A DNA stretch of 7,079 nucleotides from Clostridiaceae bacterium (GTDB lineage: Bacteria; Bacillota; Clostridia; Clostridiales; Clostridiaceae). Shown one piece after another: positions 1-5,931 of this stretch. Under the pieces are notes generated by a model, which saw nothing but the letters and a program-made list of their open reading frames with translations, was not told the DNA's origin and did no database searches. Numbering within the stretch: the stretch's first letter is position 1; every line of letters starts with the position of its first letter. The stretch spans positions 1 to 7,079 of the forward strand of contig DOKV01000139.1 in the NCBI GenBank assembly GCA_003510765.1. Direction: 5' to 3'. The translations under genes and the position numbers were made by a program.

Positions 1-188
1 ACTTCTGGATACTGTTCATAGTCCAAATCATGCAGCAAGCCCACCAGGGACCAATAGGCCACATCCTCTCCACGTTCTTTGGCAAAATAACCCATCACCG
101 CTTCCACAGCCAGGGCATGTTTTCGCAAGGATGGTTGCTGATTATACTGTGTGAAAAGCATCCATGCTTCTTCTCTTGTCTTCTTCAT
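1..188 (-). CDS. HD-domain phosphohydrolase, N-terminal part (runs off the window)
   Basis: The reverse strand from 188 encodes MKKTREEAWMLFTQYNQQPS and stays open to the window edge, giving 62 complete codons. The fragment carries two expected parts of a metal-dependent HD domain. The first is a histidine in the helix RKHALAVEAVM (His24), which fits the first metal ligand. The second is the HD doublet itself in GLLHDLDYE (His53-Asp54). In this family, common in Clostridia as a stand-alone protein of roughly 160-200 residues, the HD site hydrolyses phosphate esters or nucleotides; the substrate of this subgroup is generally unknown. The start is supported by AAAGGTGG at 200-193, four bases upstream, and no other in-frame start fits. 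It is transcribed away from the aminopeptidase gene. The remaining HD residues lie outside the window, so an intact gene cannot be confirmed. Confidence 0.85.
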   Translation of the reverse strand, partial: MKKTREEAWMLFTQYNQQPSLRKHALAVEAVMGYFAKERGEDVAYWSLVGLLHDLDYEQYPE

Positions 189-225
189 GAGACCACCTTT
201 TTCCTTGTGCGCAATGTATACTATT

Positions 226-255
226 ATCATAGCGTATCTTTAGGATTCTTGTCCT
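226..255 (-). promoter_or_regulatory. Putative sigma-A promoter of the HD-domain gene
   Basis: On the minus strand a TATGAT -10 box (231-226, within TATGATAAT) lies 18 bases after AGGACA (255-250), a four-of-six match to TTGACA. Transcription would start near 219 and leave a leader of about 30 bases before the start at 188. The -10 is good and the -35 is weak, so this is a moderate call. Confidence 0.4.
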
Positions 256-307
256 CTTTCCAAGAATAAATTCATAAAATGTTATCTCCTCCCAGGCCTA
301 AAGCAAC

Positions 308-338
308 CTGAAACCCTTGATTTCTAGGGTTTTTTCAG
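308..338 (+). other. Terminator-like hairpin in a divergent intergenic region
   Basis: AAACCCT (311-317) pairs with AGGGTTT (326-332) around an 8-base loop. Outer CTG (308-310) can pair with CAG (336-338) across a short T bulge. The 3' arm runs into a T tract (330-335), so the shape suits an intrinsic terminator reading on the plus strand. No plus-strand gene ends upstream: the neighbour at 1-188 is on the other strand, and the aminopeptidase promoter begins only at 358. It may be a relic, may insulate the promoter from antisense transcription, or may be a protein-binding palindrome. Confidence 0.5.
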
Positions 339-357
339 AGGCTTTTCCATGGGCGTA

Positions 358-386
358 TTGGAATGGTTTTCATCCTGTGCTAAAAT
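358..386 (+). promoter_or_regulatory. Sigma-A promoter of the M29 aminopeptidase gene
   Basis: TTGGAA (358-363) and TAAAAT (381-386) are separated by exactly 17 bases, and a TG dinucleotide at 378-379 makes an extended -10. Transcription should start near 393 and give a leader of about 50 bases. The aminopeptidase ribosome binding site AGGAGG (432-437) lies five bases before its start codon. No operator or attenuator is visible between promoter and gene. Confidence 0.75.
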
Positions 387-442
387 AGGCTGTAGAAACC
401 AACCATCACAAAAAGAAATCTACGAAAATCTAGGAGGAACCC

Positions 443-1675
443 ATGAAAGATTTAACCCCATATCTCGAAAAATACGCCAAACTTGCCGTGCAAGTGGGCA
501 TCAACTTGAAGGAAAAAGAAGGCCTTATCATCACCACCACCACAGAAGGTTTGCCCCTCACAAGGCTCATTGCCAAAGAAGCCTACTTAGCAGGTGCAAA
601 ACATGTGGAACTGGTGTTAAACGATGACGAGTTTGGTCTGGCCAGATATCAATATGGCAAAGACTATGTTTTTGAGTCTTACCCTTCTTGGAAAGTCACC
701 AACACCAGAGACATCTATGAAGACAACTACCATCACGTATTTGTCATCTCCCCAAACCCAGAACTCCTAAAAGATGCAGATCCTGAAAAAGTGAAGACCA
801 GTCAAAAAGTGGCCAGTCAAGCAGTGGCTCCTGTCATGAAGTATCGCATGACAGGCATCACCAAGTGGGTCATCGTGGCCGTTCCTTCTGTGGGCTGGGC
901 CAAGTCCATCTTCAAGGACGACACCGACGACGTGGCAGTGGAAAAGCTTTGGGAGTACATCATCAAAGCCACACGCTTAGACCATGAAGATCCTGTGAAG
1001 TCATGGGAAGTGCACAACAAAAACCTGAAGAAATATGAAAACTTCCTAAATGAAGCAAATTTTGAAAAGGTACACCTCCAAGGGCCCGGAACAGATCTAG
1101 AAGTCTATCTTGCCGAAGACCACAACTGGATCGGCGGAAGCAATGACAGCAATGAAGGCGTGCCTTACATGGCCAACATCCCCACAGAAGAAGTCTTCAC
1201 CACGCCCCATGCCTACAAGGTCAACGGTACCTTAAAAGCCACCAAACCTTTAAGCGTCAATGGCAACCTGGTGGATGATTTTGGCTTCACCTTCAAAGAC
1301 GGCAAAGTCATCGACTTCTACGCCAAGAAGGGCTATGAAACCCTGGATAACCTCATGAAAAATGATGAGGGCGCTGTGAGACTGGGCGAAATCGCTTTGG
1401 TCCAAGACGACTCCCCCATTTCCAACACCAAGATCCTCTTCAACAACACCCTCTTTGATGAGAATGCTTCTGTCCATTTCGCCCTGGGTAGAGCCTATGG
1501 CTATGCCATCAAAAATGGTACCAGCATGAGCCAAGAAGAACTGGACAAAAAGGGTGCTAATTTTAGCCTCATCCATGTGGACTTCATGGTGGGCGGCCCA
1601 GAGCTGAACATCACCGCCCACAAAAAAGATGGCACAGAAGTAGTCCTCTTTAAGGATGGCAACTGGGTTATTTAA
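443..1675 (+). CDS. ampS: M29-family metallo-aminopeptidase (AmpS/PepS/aminopeptidase T type)
   Basis: The 410-residue product is full length for peptidase family M29: cytosolic, dimeric, two-metal (Zn/Co) aminopeptidases that remove N-terminal residues from peptides. No signal peptide is present. The N-terminal half is an alpha/beta domain with the family block NDDEFGLARYQYGKD (60-74). The C-terminal half carries the expected metal ligands: Glu249/250 in NIPTEEVFTTP, Glu316 in LGEIALV, His345 in NASVHFALG with Tyr352 in the following GRAYGY, and His378 and Asp380 in LIHVDFMVGG. These follow the ligand order and spacing I recall for Thermus aminopeptidase T and Staphylococcus AmpS. The start at 443 has AGGAGG five bases upstream. 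The gene is a single unit with its own promoter and terminator, so its likely role is general peptide turnover. The symbol is by family likeness; pepS would be an equally fair name. Confidence 0.95.
   Translation: MKDLTPYLEKYAKLAVQVGINLKEKEGLIITTTTEGLPLTRLIAKEAYLAGAKHVELVLNDDEFGLARYQYGKDYVFESYPSWKVTNTRDIYEDNYHHVFVISPNPELLKDADPEKVKTSQKVASQAVAPVMKYRMTGITKWVIVAVPSVGWAKSIFKDDTDDVAVEKLWEYIIKATRLDHEDPVKSWEVHNKNLKKYENFLNEANFEKVHLQGPGTDLEVYLAEDHNWIGGSNDSNEGVPYMANIPTEEVFTTPHAYKVNGTLKATKPLSVNGNLVDDFGFTFKDGKVIDFYAKKGYETLDNLMKNDEGAVRLGEIALVQDDSPISNTKILFNNTLFDENASVHFALGRAYGYAIKNGTSMSQEELDKKGANFSLIHVDFMVGGPELNITAHKKDGTEVVLFKDGNWVI
799..828 (+). repeat. Near-perfect 15-base tandem duplication inside the aminopeptidase gene
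   Basis: CAGTCAAAAAGTGGC (799-813) is followed directly by CAGTCAAGCAGTGGC (814-828), identical at 13 of 15 positions. It keeps the frame and encodes SQKVA-SQAVA in a predicted helix (residues 120-129). It may be a slippage duplication or simply helix periodicity; the flanking residues still match the family. Confidence 0.6.
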
Positions 1676-1723
1676 GACCGTTAAGGATCTAGAACAGGAG
1701 CAATAAAACATCATGACACAGTT

Positions 1724-1761
1724 AAAAGGGCAGGTTCCTTCGTAAAGAACCCGCCCTTTTT
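1724..1761. terminator. Bidirectional intrinsic terminator between the aminopeptidase gene and csoR
   Basis: AAAAGGGC (1724-1731) and GGTTC (1733-1737) pair with GAACC (1747-1751) and GCCCTTTT (1753-1760), with one A/C mismatch and a 9-base loop. A T run follows on the plus strand, and the A run at 1724-1727 supplies a T run on the minus strand. It lies 48 bases after the aminopeptidase stop and 7 bases beyond the csoR stop, so it can end both convergent transcripts. Confidence 0.9.
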
Positions 1762-1768
1762 CTTTGAT

Positions 1769-2032
1769 TTATTTCGTCAGTTTATCCATGATGAGCATAA
1801 TTTCACTGATCTTAGCTTCTTGCTCCTCACTGCCGAAAGCCCCATGCACACAATGATTGATGTGATCGTGAAGAATCTCTGCATTGACCTTTTTCAAAAT
1901 GGCTTGGGTTGCCATGAGCTGATTAGAGATATCGATGCAGTATCGATCCTCTTCCACCATCTTTAAAAGACCCTCCAGTTGACCCCGAGCTGTCTTCAAA
2001 AGCCTTGTGACCTTTTCCTTATCTGACTGCAT
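1769..2032 (-). CDS. csoR: CsoR-family Cu(I)-sensing transcriptional repressor
   Basis: The 87-residue, all-helical protein is the usual size for CsoR. It carries the diagnostic Cu(I) site Cys32 (RYCIDIS), His57 and Cys61 (HDHINHC). The Cys-to-His gap of 25 and the HxxxC motif match those known for Mycobacterium and Bacillus CsoR. The second-shell allosteric residues Tyr31 and Glu77 are also present at the expected offsets. The complete set argues for copper sensing rather than the nickel (RcnR), formaldehyde (FrmR) or sulfide (CstR) branches. CsoR acts as a tetramer: the apo form binds a G/C-rich operator and Cu(I) releases it. The gene is last in the copA-copZ-csoR operon. Its ribosome binding site AAAGGAGG (2048-2041) overlaps the copZ stop codon, leaving 14 bases between the two genes, so translation may be coupled. 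The likely operator lies before copA at 4630-4645, implying autoregulation. Confidence 0.95.
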   Translation of the reverse strand: MQSDKEKVTRLLKTARGQLEGLLKMVEEDRYCIDISNQLMATQAILKKVNAEILHDHINHCVHGAFGSEEQEAKISEIMLIMDKLTK

Positions 2033-2046
2033 CGCCTTCTCCTCCT

Positions 2047-2277
2047 TTAGCCAAATATGCTCTTCTTTTCTTTCACAGAAACCAGTTCTAAATCCACTTC
2101 TTTAAGTGCTTCTTTCATGAGATCAAAGGATACTTCTGACTCCATCTCCACCAAAGCATTCTTCTCTTGGAGCTCCACCCGAGCACTGGTGATTCCCGTT
2201 AAGTTCTCCAATGCTTCAGTGGCGCGTCTAACGCATCCCATACAGTGCATACCTTCAATTTCTAAAACTCTTTTCAT
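2047..2277 (-). CDS. copZ: CopZ-like cytosolic copper chaperone (single HMA domain)
   Basis: The product is one heavy-metal-associated ferredoxin-fold domain with the Cu(I)-binding motif GMHCMGC near its N terminus (Cys12 and Cys15 from the start used here). It has no membrane segment. Such chaperones carry Cu(I) to the N-terminal domain of CopA and to the CsoR repressor. Two starts six bases apart are possible. AAAGGAG (2291-2285) sits only one base before the ATG at 2283 but seven bases before the ATG at 2277, so 2277 is preferred (76 residues; 78 if 2283 is used). The gene lies 62-68 bases after copA in an AT-rich gap with no terminator hairpin and no convincing promoter, so it is probably co-transcribed with copA. 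A mercury-type MerP is less likely given the copA and csoR neighbours. Confidence 0.92.
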   Translation of the reverse strand: MKRVLEIEGMHCMGCVRRATEALENLTGITSARVELQEKNALVEMESEVSFDLMKEALKEVDLELVSVKEKKSIFG

Positions 2278-2345
2278 CTTCATTCTCCTTTAAATCTTAT
2301 TCTTCGTTATTTATAATTTTCTACTATGTTATACCACTTGTTGGA

Positions 2346-4613
2346 TTAATCCCGCAAGGGTTTGAACATTTTTAGTCTTAAGGCATTGGTCACCACAAAG
2401 ACGGAGCTGACACTCATGGCAGCTGCGGCAAACATGGGAGACATTCTCCATCCCAAGGAGAGATAGAAGATCCCCGCCGCTAGTGGGATACCTAGGACGT
2501 TGTAGAAAAACGCCCAGAAGAGATTTTGCTTGATGTTTTTGATGGTGGCTCTGGAAAGCTCCACCGCGGTCACCGCATCCAATAAATCACTCTTGATGAG
2601 TACAATGTCAGCAGATTCAATGGCAATGTCTGTGCCTGCCCCAATGGCCACACCTACATCGGCTCTGGTTAAGGCAGGGGCATCGTTGATGCCATCCCCA
2701 ATCATCGCTACTTTATGTCCCATTTCTTGTATTCTTCGTACCTCTTTTTCCTTATCTTGAGGCAATACCTCTGCCACCACTTGGTCGATGCCCAGTTGAA
2801 GCCTTATGGCTTCGGCCGTACGCTTATTGTCTCCTGTGAGCATCACCACGTCAATGCCCATGGCTTTGAAGTGATCGATGGCTTTTTTGCTGTTCTTCTT
2901 CACCACGTCTGCCACGGCAATGATGCCCAGGACCTTTTCATGGTCTCCAAAAAATAGCGGGGTTTTTCCTTCATTGGCTAAGCGATCGGCTTCTTCTTGG
3001 AAGTCTCCCACGAAGATCTCTTCTTCTTTCATCAAGGCCAAGTTTCCAGCAATATAGGGTTTGCCTTCAATAAAGGCGGCAATACCCATGCCCGATACCG
3101 AGTTGAATTTTTCCACAGGCTTTAGGGTCATCTGAAGCTCTTTGGCCCTTTCCACGATGGCTTCTGCCAAAGGGTGCTCTGAAGGTTTTTCGATGGAAGC
3201 CCCCACTAGGAGAAGCTCCTCTTCTGTGATGTCGCCTTTGGTGATCACATCCGTGACCACAGGCTTTCCTTCGGTGATGGTTCCAGTCTTATCTAACACC
3301 ACAGTATTCACGGAGTGCATGATTTCTAAAGCTTCTGCTGATTTTACCAAAATCCCATTTTGTGCACCTTGACCTGTACCCACCATGATGGCCACAGGAG
3401 TGGCTAGGCCTAGGGCACAAGGACAAGAGATCACCAGCACGGTGATGGCAAAGGATAAAGCAAATTCAAAACTATGCCCCGTCAAGTACCATGCAAAGAA
3501 CGTGAGAATGGAGAGGGCAATGACAATGGGCACAAACACAGCACTGATTTTATCCGCCAGCTGTGCAATGGGCGCTTTGGTGGCATTGGCGTCTTCCACC
3601 AACTGAATGATCTTGGCAAGGGTGGTATCATCCCCCACCTTTTCCGCACGAAACTTGAAGAAGCCTGTCTTATTGATGGTGGCGGCAATGACCTTATCTC
3701 CTACGGTTTTCTCCACAGGAATACTCTCTCCAGTCAAGGCGCTTTGGTCCAAGGATGACGCGCCAGATACGATGGTGCCATCCACAGGGACACTCTTCCC
3801 AGGTTTCACAAGCACCACATCACCAATGACCACCTCTTCAATGGCCACTTCCAGCTCTTGTCCACCACGTTCCACCAAAGCTGTCTTTGGCGCTAAATCC
3901 ATAAGCTTTTTGATGGCTTCGGAGGTTTTACCCTTGCTTCTTGTTTCTAAATACTTCCCAAGAGTAATGAGCGTTAAGATGGCCGCCCCTACTTCGAAGT
4001 AAAGATCATGTAAAAACAGATGGACCATATGCAGATCTCCATGACCTAAACCGTAGCCCATCTTGAAGATTCCATAGATCCCATAGGCAAAGGATGCCGT
4101 GGCACCAATGGCGATGAGGGAATCCATGTTGGGAGAGCGAAGCTTCAGCGCTTTAAATCCTATGGTGAAATACTTTCTATTCACAAAAGCAATGGGCATG
4201 GAAAGGAGCATTTGCATGAAGGCAAAGCTGATGGCATTTTCTGGACCCGTGAGCCAGGAAGGCACTGGTAATCCGACCATATCACCCATGGCCACATACA
4301 TGAGGGGAATCAAAAAGGCAATGGATACCACCAGTCTGGTCTTCATCTCCTTGAGTTCCTCTTCTAGGGGATTGGCCGAAACAGCCTCTACTTTCCCGCC
4401 TTTTTTGCTATGTACCGACGCACCATATCCGGCTTTTTTCACAGCCATGATCACTTCATCTGCCTGGACCCCTTCTTCTAGAGCCACGGTCATAGAATTG
4501 GTCATGAGACTGACATTTACACTGGCTACACCAGGTACTTTCTTCACGGACTTTTCCACCGAAGCAGAACAAGCCGAACAGGTCATACCGGTGACATCAA
4601 ATTTCTGTTCCAT
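2346..4613 (-). CDS. copA: Copper-exporting P1B-1-type ATPase CopA
   Basis: The 755-residue membrane pump exports Cu(I) from the cytosol using ATP. In order it shows one N-terminal HMA domain with GMTCSAC (9-15), membrane helices from about residue 93, the actuator motif TGES (294-297), and the CPC copper-entry motif in the membrane (397-399). The catalytic domain has DKTGT (441-445, phosphorylated Asp441), the SEHP nucleotide-site motif (478-481), TGDN (593-596) and GDGINDAP (639-646). The last two helices carry Tyr704-Asn705 and Met733 with Ser737, the Cu(I)-specific signature, with spacing equal to that of Archaeoglobus CopA. An outer loop at about 191-202 is rich in His and Met. The start at 4613 has AAGGAGG (4625-4619) five bases upstream. 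It is the first gene of copA-copZ-csoR, downstream of a consensus promoter and a CsoR-type operator. A silver ATPase is a close alternative, but the CsoR context favours copper. Confidence 0.97.
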   Translation of the reverse strand: MEQKFDVTGMTCSACSASVEKSVKKVPGVASVNVSLMTNSMTVALEEGVQADEVIMAVKKAGYGASVHSKKGGKVEAVSANPLEEELKEMKTRLVVSIAFLIPLMYVAMGDMVGLPVPSWLTGPENAISFAFMQMLLSMPIAFVNRKYFTIGFKALKLRSPNMDSLIAIGATASFAYGIYGIFKMGYGLGHGDLHMVHLFLHDLYFEVGAAILTLITLGKYLETRSKGKTSEAIKKLMDLAPKTALVERGGQELEVAIEEVVIGDVVLVKPGKSVPVDGTIVSGASSLDQSALTGESIPVEKTVGDKVIAATINKTGFFKFRAEKVGDDTTLAKIIQLVEDANATKAPIAQLADKISAVFVPIVIALSILTFFAWYLTGHSFEFALSFAITVLVISCPCALGLATPVAIMVGTGQGAQNGILVKSAEALEIMHSVNTVVLDKTGTITEGKPVVTDVITKGDITEEELLLVGASIEKPSEHPLAEAIVERAKELQMTLKPVEKFNSVSGMGIAAFIEGKPYIAGNLALMKEEEIFVGDFQEEADRLANEGKTPLFFGDHEKVLGIIAVADVVKKNSKKAIDHFKAMGIDVVMLTGDNKRTAEAIRLQLGIDQVVAEVLPQDKEKEVRRIQEMGHKVAMIGDGINDAPALTRADVGVAIGAGTDIAIESADIVLIKSDLLDAVTAVELSRATIKNIKQNLFWAFFYNVLGIPLAAGIFYLSLGWRMSPMFAAAAMSVSSVFVVTNALRLKMFKPLRD

Positions 4614-4629
4614 AAGCTCCTCCTTACTC

Positions 4630-4645
4630 CACCCCCTGGGGGGTG
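4630..4645. promoter_or_regulatory. Probable CsoR operator in the copA leader
   Basis: CACCCCCTGGGGGGTG is a palindrome with two perfect 7-base arms around a central TG. Its C5/G5 core flanked by A and T is the style of known CsoR operators. It lies just downstream of the predicted transcription start (near 4650) and upstream of the copA ribosome binding site, so bound CsoR would block initiation or early elongation. It is the only such G/C palindrome I see in the window. Binding is inferred from the operon context. Confidence 0.8.
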
Positions 4646-4656
4646 TCTATAGACTT

Positions 4657-4685
4657 ATCATAAAGGACAGAAAAAGCCCTGTCAA
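4657..4685 (-). promoter_or_regulatory. Consensus sigma-A promoter of the copA-copZ-csoR operon
   Basis: On the minus strand TTGACA (4685-4680, perfect) and TATGAT (4662-4657, five of six) are separated by exactly 17 bases. The -35 box begins two bases past the corA stop codon, so the whole promoter lies in the 73-base corA-copA gap. Transcription should start near 4650, giving a copA leader of about 37 bases. A promoter this strong fits a gene set held off by a repressor. Confidence 0.85.
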
Positions 4686-4686
4686 G

Positions 4687-5676
4687 TTAAAACCACTTCT
4701 TTTTGTGAAAATATGCCAGTAACCCCATGGTCATACTGCCCATGAGAAGAAGCACCACAGGATATCCATAGGGAGAGGAAAGCTCTGGCATATACTTAAA
4801 ATTCATCCCATACAACCCTGTGACAAAGGAAATGGGAATGAAGATGGTGGAAATGATGGTGAGCACCTTCATCACTTCATTGAGTTTATAGTTGATGCTG
4901 GATAAACTGATGTCCATGAGCCCAGAGAGGAGTTCTCGGTGGGTATCCAGCTCCGCCAAAATCTCCTGAAGTGCCCCAAGGAGCGTAGAAAAATGAACCC
5001 CACTGCCCTTTGGACTCTCCGTGAAGTAATGGAGGACTTCCTTCAAGGGACCCAGAACCTTTTCCATCTCCAGCAGTTCTTTTTTCATTCCCCGGACCTC
5101 AAAGGTCTTTTCTTTACTGGGGTCCGCCAATATTTCCTCCTCTAGGAGGTCCATGCGCTCCGTTAAGGCATCCACATAGGACTCATAGCCATCTAGATAC
5201 TGCGAAAGCAGATGATAGAGTAAACGCCTTGATCCCAGCCCTTCTTCACCTAAGGACCTTTGCAAAAATACCTCACTCACCTCTTGCCTCAAGGTGTCTT
5301 CTCTATTCCCATAGGTCAAAAGGAACATGGGGGTGACCACAAAAGCCATCTGTGTCATGGACTCTTTCCCGCCATCAAGAGGCATAGAAAAAGCCGACAA
5401 AAAGACCTGGTCTTCCTGGACCAGCACCTTAGGCCGTTTGTGCTCTTTCCGCAACGCTTCTTGGAGAAGAGGCGGAATCTCTAGGCGCGTACATAGCTTT
5501 GCCAAGAGATCTTCTTCCCCCTTCTCCACATGAAGCCAAAGGGTCTTTTTCCCAAAAGATGCCCCTAAAACTTTCTCACAGGCTTCCCATGTATGAAAGG
5601 ATACCAAGGGCTCCCCTACTTGTAAAAGAAGACCAAAAATCGGCGCTGACTTGTGCTGGTTTCCTAGCATCTCCAT
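4687..5676 (-). CDS. corA: CorA-family divalent cation (Mg2+/Co2+/Ni2+) transporter
   Basis: The 329-residue protein has the full CorA layout: a large cytosolic alpha/beta domain (about 1-165), a long charged helix region (about 165-265), and two C-terminal membrane helices. The first helix (about 269-290) ends in the signature YGMNF (289-293), followed by MPEL (296-299) in the outer loop. The second helix is at about 304-322, with the basic tail HKKKWF at the cytosolic end. CorA forms a pentameric channel driven by membrane potential that usually imports Mg2+, and some members carry Co2+, Ni2+ or Zn2+. The substrate cannot be read from this sequence. The start at 5676 has AAGGAG (5691-5686) nine bases upstream and beats the Met two codons later. 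It has its own promoter and leader. No terminator follows it, so read-through into the copper operon is possible; a functional link is not implied. Confidence 0.95.
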   Translation of the reverse strand: MEMLGNQHKSAPIFGLLLQVGEPLVSFHTWEACEKVLGASFGKKTLWLHVEKGEEDLLAKLCTRLEIPPLLQEALRKEHKRPKVLVQEDQVFLSAFSMPLDGGKESMTQMAFVVTPMFLLTYGNREDTLRQEVSEVFLQRSLGEEGLGSRRLLYHLLSQYLDGYESYVDALTERMDLLEEEILADPSKEKTFEVRGMKKELLEMEKVLGPLKEVLHYFTESPKGSGVHFSTLLGALQEILAELDTHRELLSGLMDISLSSINYKLNEVMKVLTIISTIFIPISFVTGLYGMNFKYMPELSSPYGYPVVLLLMGSMTMGLLAYFHKKKWF

Positions 5677-5793
5677 GCTTTTTCACTCCTTGATCATCAT
5701 CTAATAAAGGCCATGGCACCCACCACAACCTTTCCATTCTAGATATACCCATAACTTTGTCTGCATGCTTCCTAATCTTTGCATACCTTAGTT
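5677..5793 (-). promoter_or_regulatory. corA leader RNA with two hairpins, possible cis-regulator
   Basis: Between the predicted transcription start (near 5793) and the corA start lie about 115 untranslated bases. Two helices can form in the minus-strand RNA. GTATGC (5786-5781) can pair with GCATGC (5768-5763). An 11-pair helix joins AAAGGTTGTGG (5733-5723) and CCATGGCCTTT (5716-5706) around a 6-base loop. The second helix needs three G-U pairs, so it forms only in RNA copied in the corA direction. It ends 14 bases before the ribosome binding site and has no U tail, so it is not a terminator. I do not recognise the M-box or another known riboswitch. Regulation is only a possibility. Confidence 0.35.
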
Positions 5794-5799
5794 TCTTTC

Positions 5800-5808
5800 A
5801 TTATATCA
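5800..5808 (-). promoter_or_regulatory. Extended -10 promoter of corA
   Basis: The minus strand carries a perfect TATAAT (5805-5800) preceded by TG one base upstream (5808-5807), a full extended -10 element. No good -35 hexamer is found 16-18 bases upstream (AATAAT-like), which an extended -10 can tolerate. It would give the corA leader described separately. Confidence 0.6.
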
Positions 5809-5831
5809 GTGCCCTCTGGTTAATTATTGCC

Positions 5832-5857
5832 ATTCTAAGAATCTTGTGTAAATTCTT
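5832..5857. repeat. ATTCT/AGAAT inverted half-sites in the corA-MDR divergent region
   Basis: ATTCT (5832-5836) and AGAAT (5838-5842) form a palindrome around one base. AAGAAT (5837-5842) is again inverted as ATTCTT (5852-5857) after nine bases. The cluster lies upstream of the corA -10 and about 75 bases before the MDR start, where a shared regulator could bind. AT-rich chance repeats are also plausible. Confidence 0.3.
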
Positions 5858-5931
5858 CCTGGAAATGGCCCATGAGATGAGTTTTTCACGTATATTCCTA
5901 CTATAAGCACCAAAAATAAAGGAGGCCCCTC

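Noticed and set aside
240..275. 11-codon minus-strand frame (MNLFLERGQES) with a GGGAGGAG site at 293-286, upstream of the HD gene
   Set aside because: It lies upstream of the best predicted HD promoter, so it would not be in that transcript. No promoter for it was found and a frame this short is expected by chance.
349..627. Plus-strand open frame overlapping the start of the aminopeptidase gene, encoding a run of histidines
   Set aside because: It is the out-of-frame reading of the ATC/ACC codons at about 528-542, has no ribosome binding site, and overlaps a clear M29 gene. The histidine run is a frame artefact.
1250..1714. 154-codon minus-strand open frame antisense to the aminopeptidase
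   Set aside because: It lies wholly opposite a conserved gene, has no ribosome binding site of note and no recognisable domain.
2284..2345. Separate promoter or terminator between copA and copZ
   Set aside because: The gap is AT-rich with a TATAAA-like box but no acceptable -35 hexamer and no hairpin, so co-transcription is simpler.
4666..4683. CopY-type copper box at the copA promoter
   Set aside because: CopY sites have TACA/TGTA arms with a 2-base gap. Here the arms are GACAG/CTGTC with an 8-base gap, and the operon encodes CsoR, not CopY.
4099..4722. 207-codon plus-strand open frame across copA and its promoter
   Set aside because: It is antisense to a full-length CopA with every catalytic motif and runs through the copA promoter and operator. 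Its Met/Ser/Thr-rich product is typical of a shadow frame.
5683..5700. Five-codon minus-strand frame (MMIKE) overlapping the corA ribosome binding site
   Set aside because: It has no ribosome binding site of its own and is too short to distinguish from chance.
5677..5793. M-box magnesium riboswitch before corA
   Set aside because: The leader is shorter than a typical M-box, and I could not find its conserved helices or an alternative terminator.
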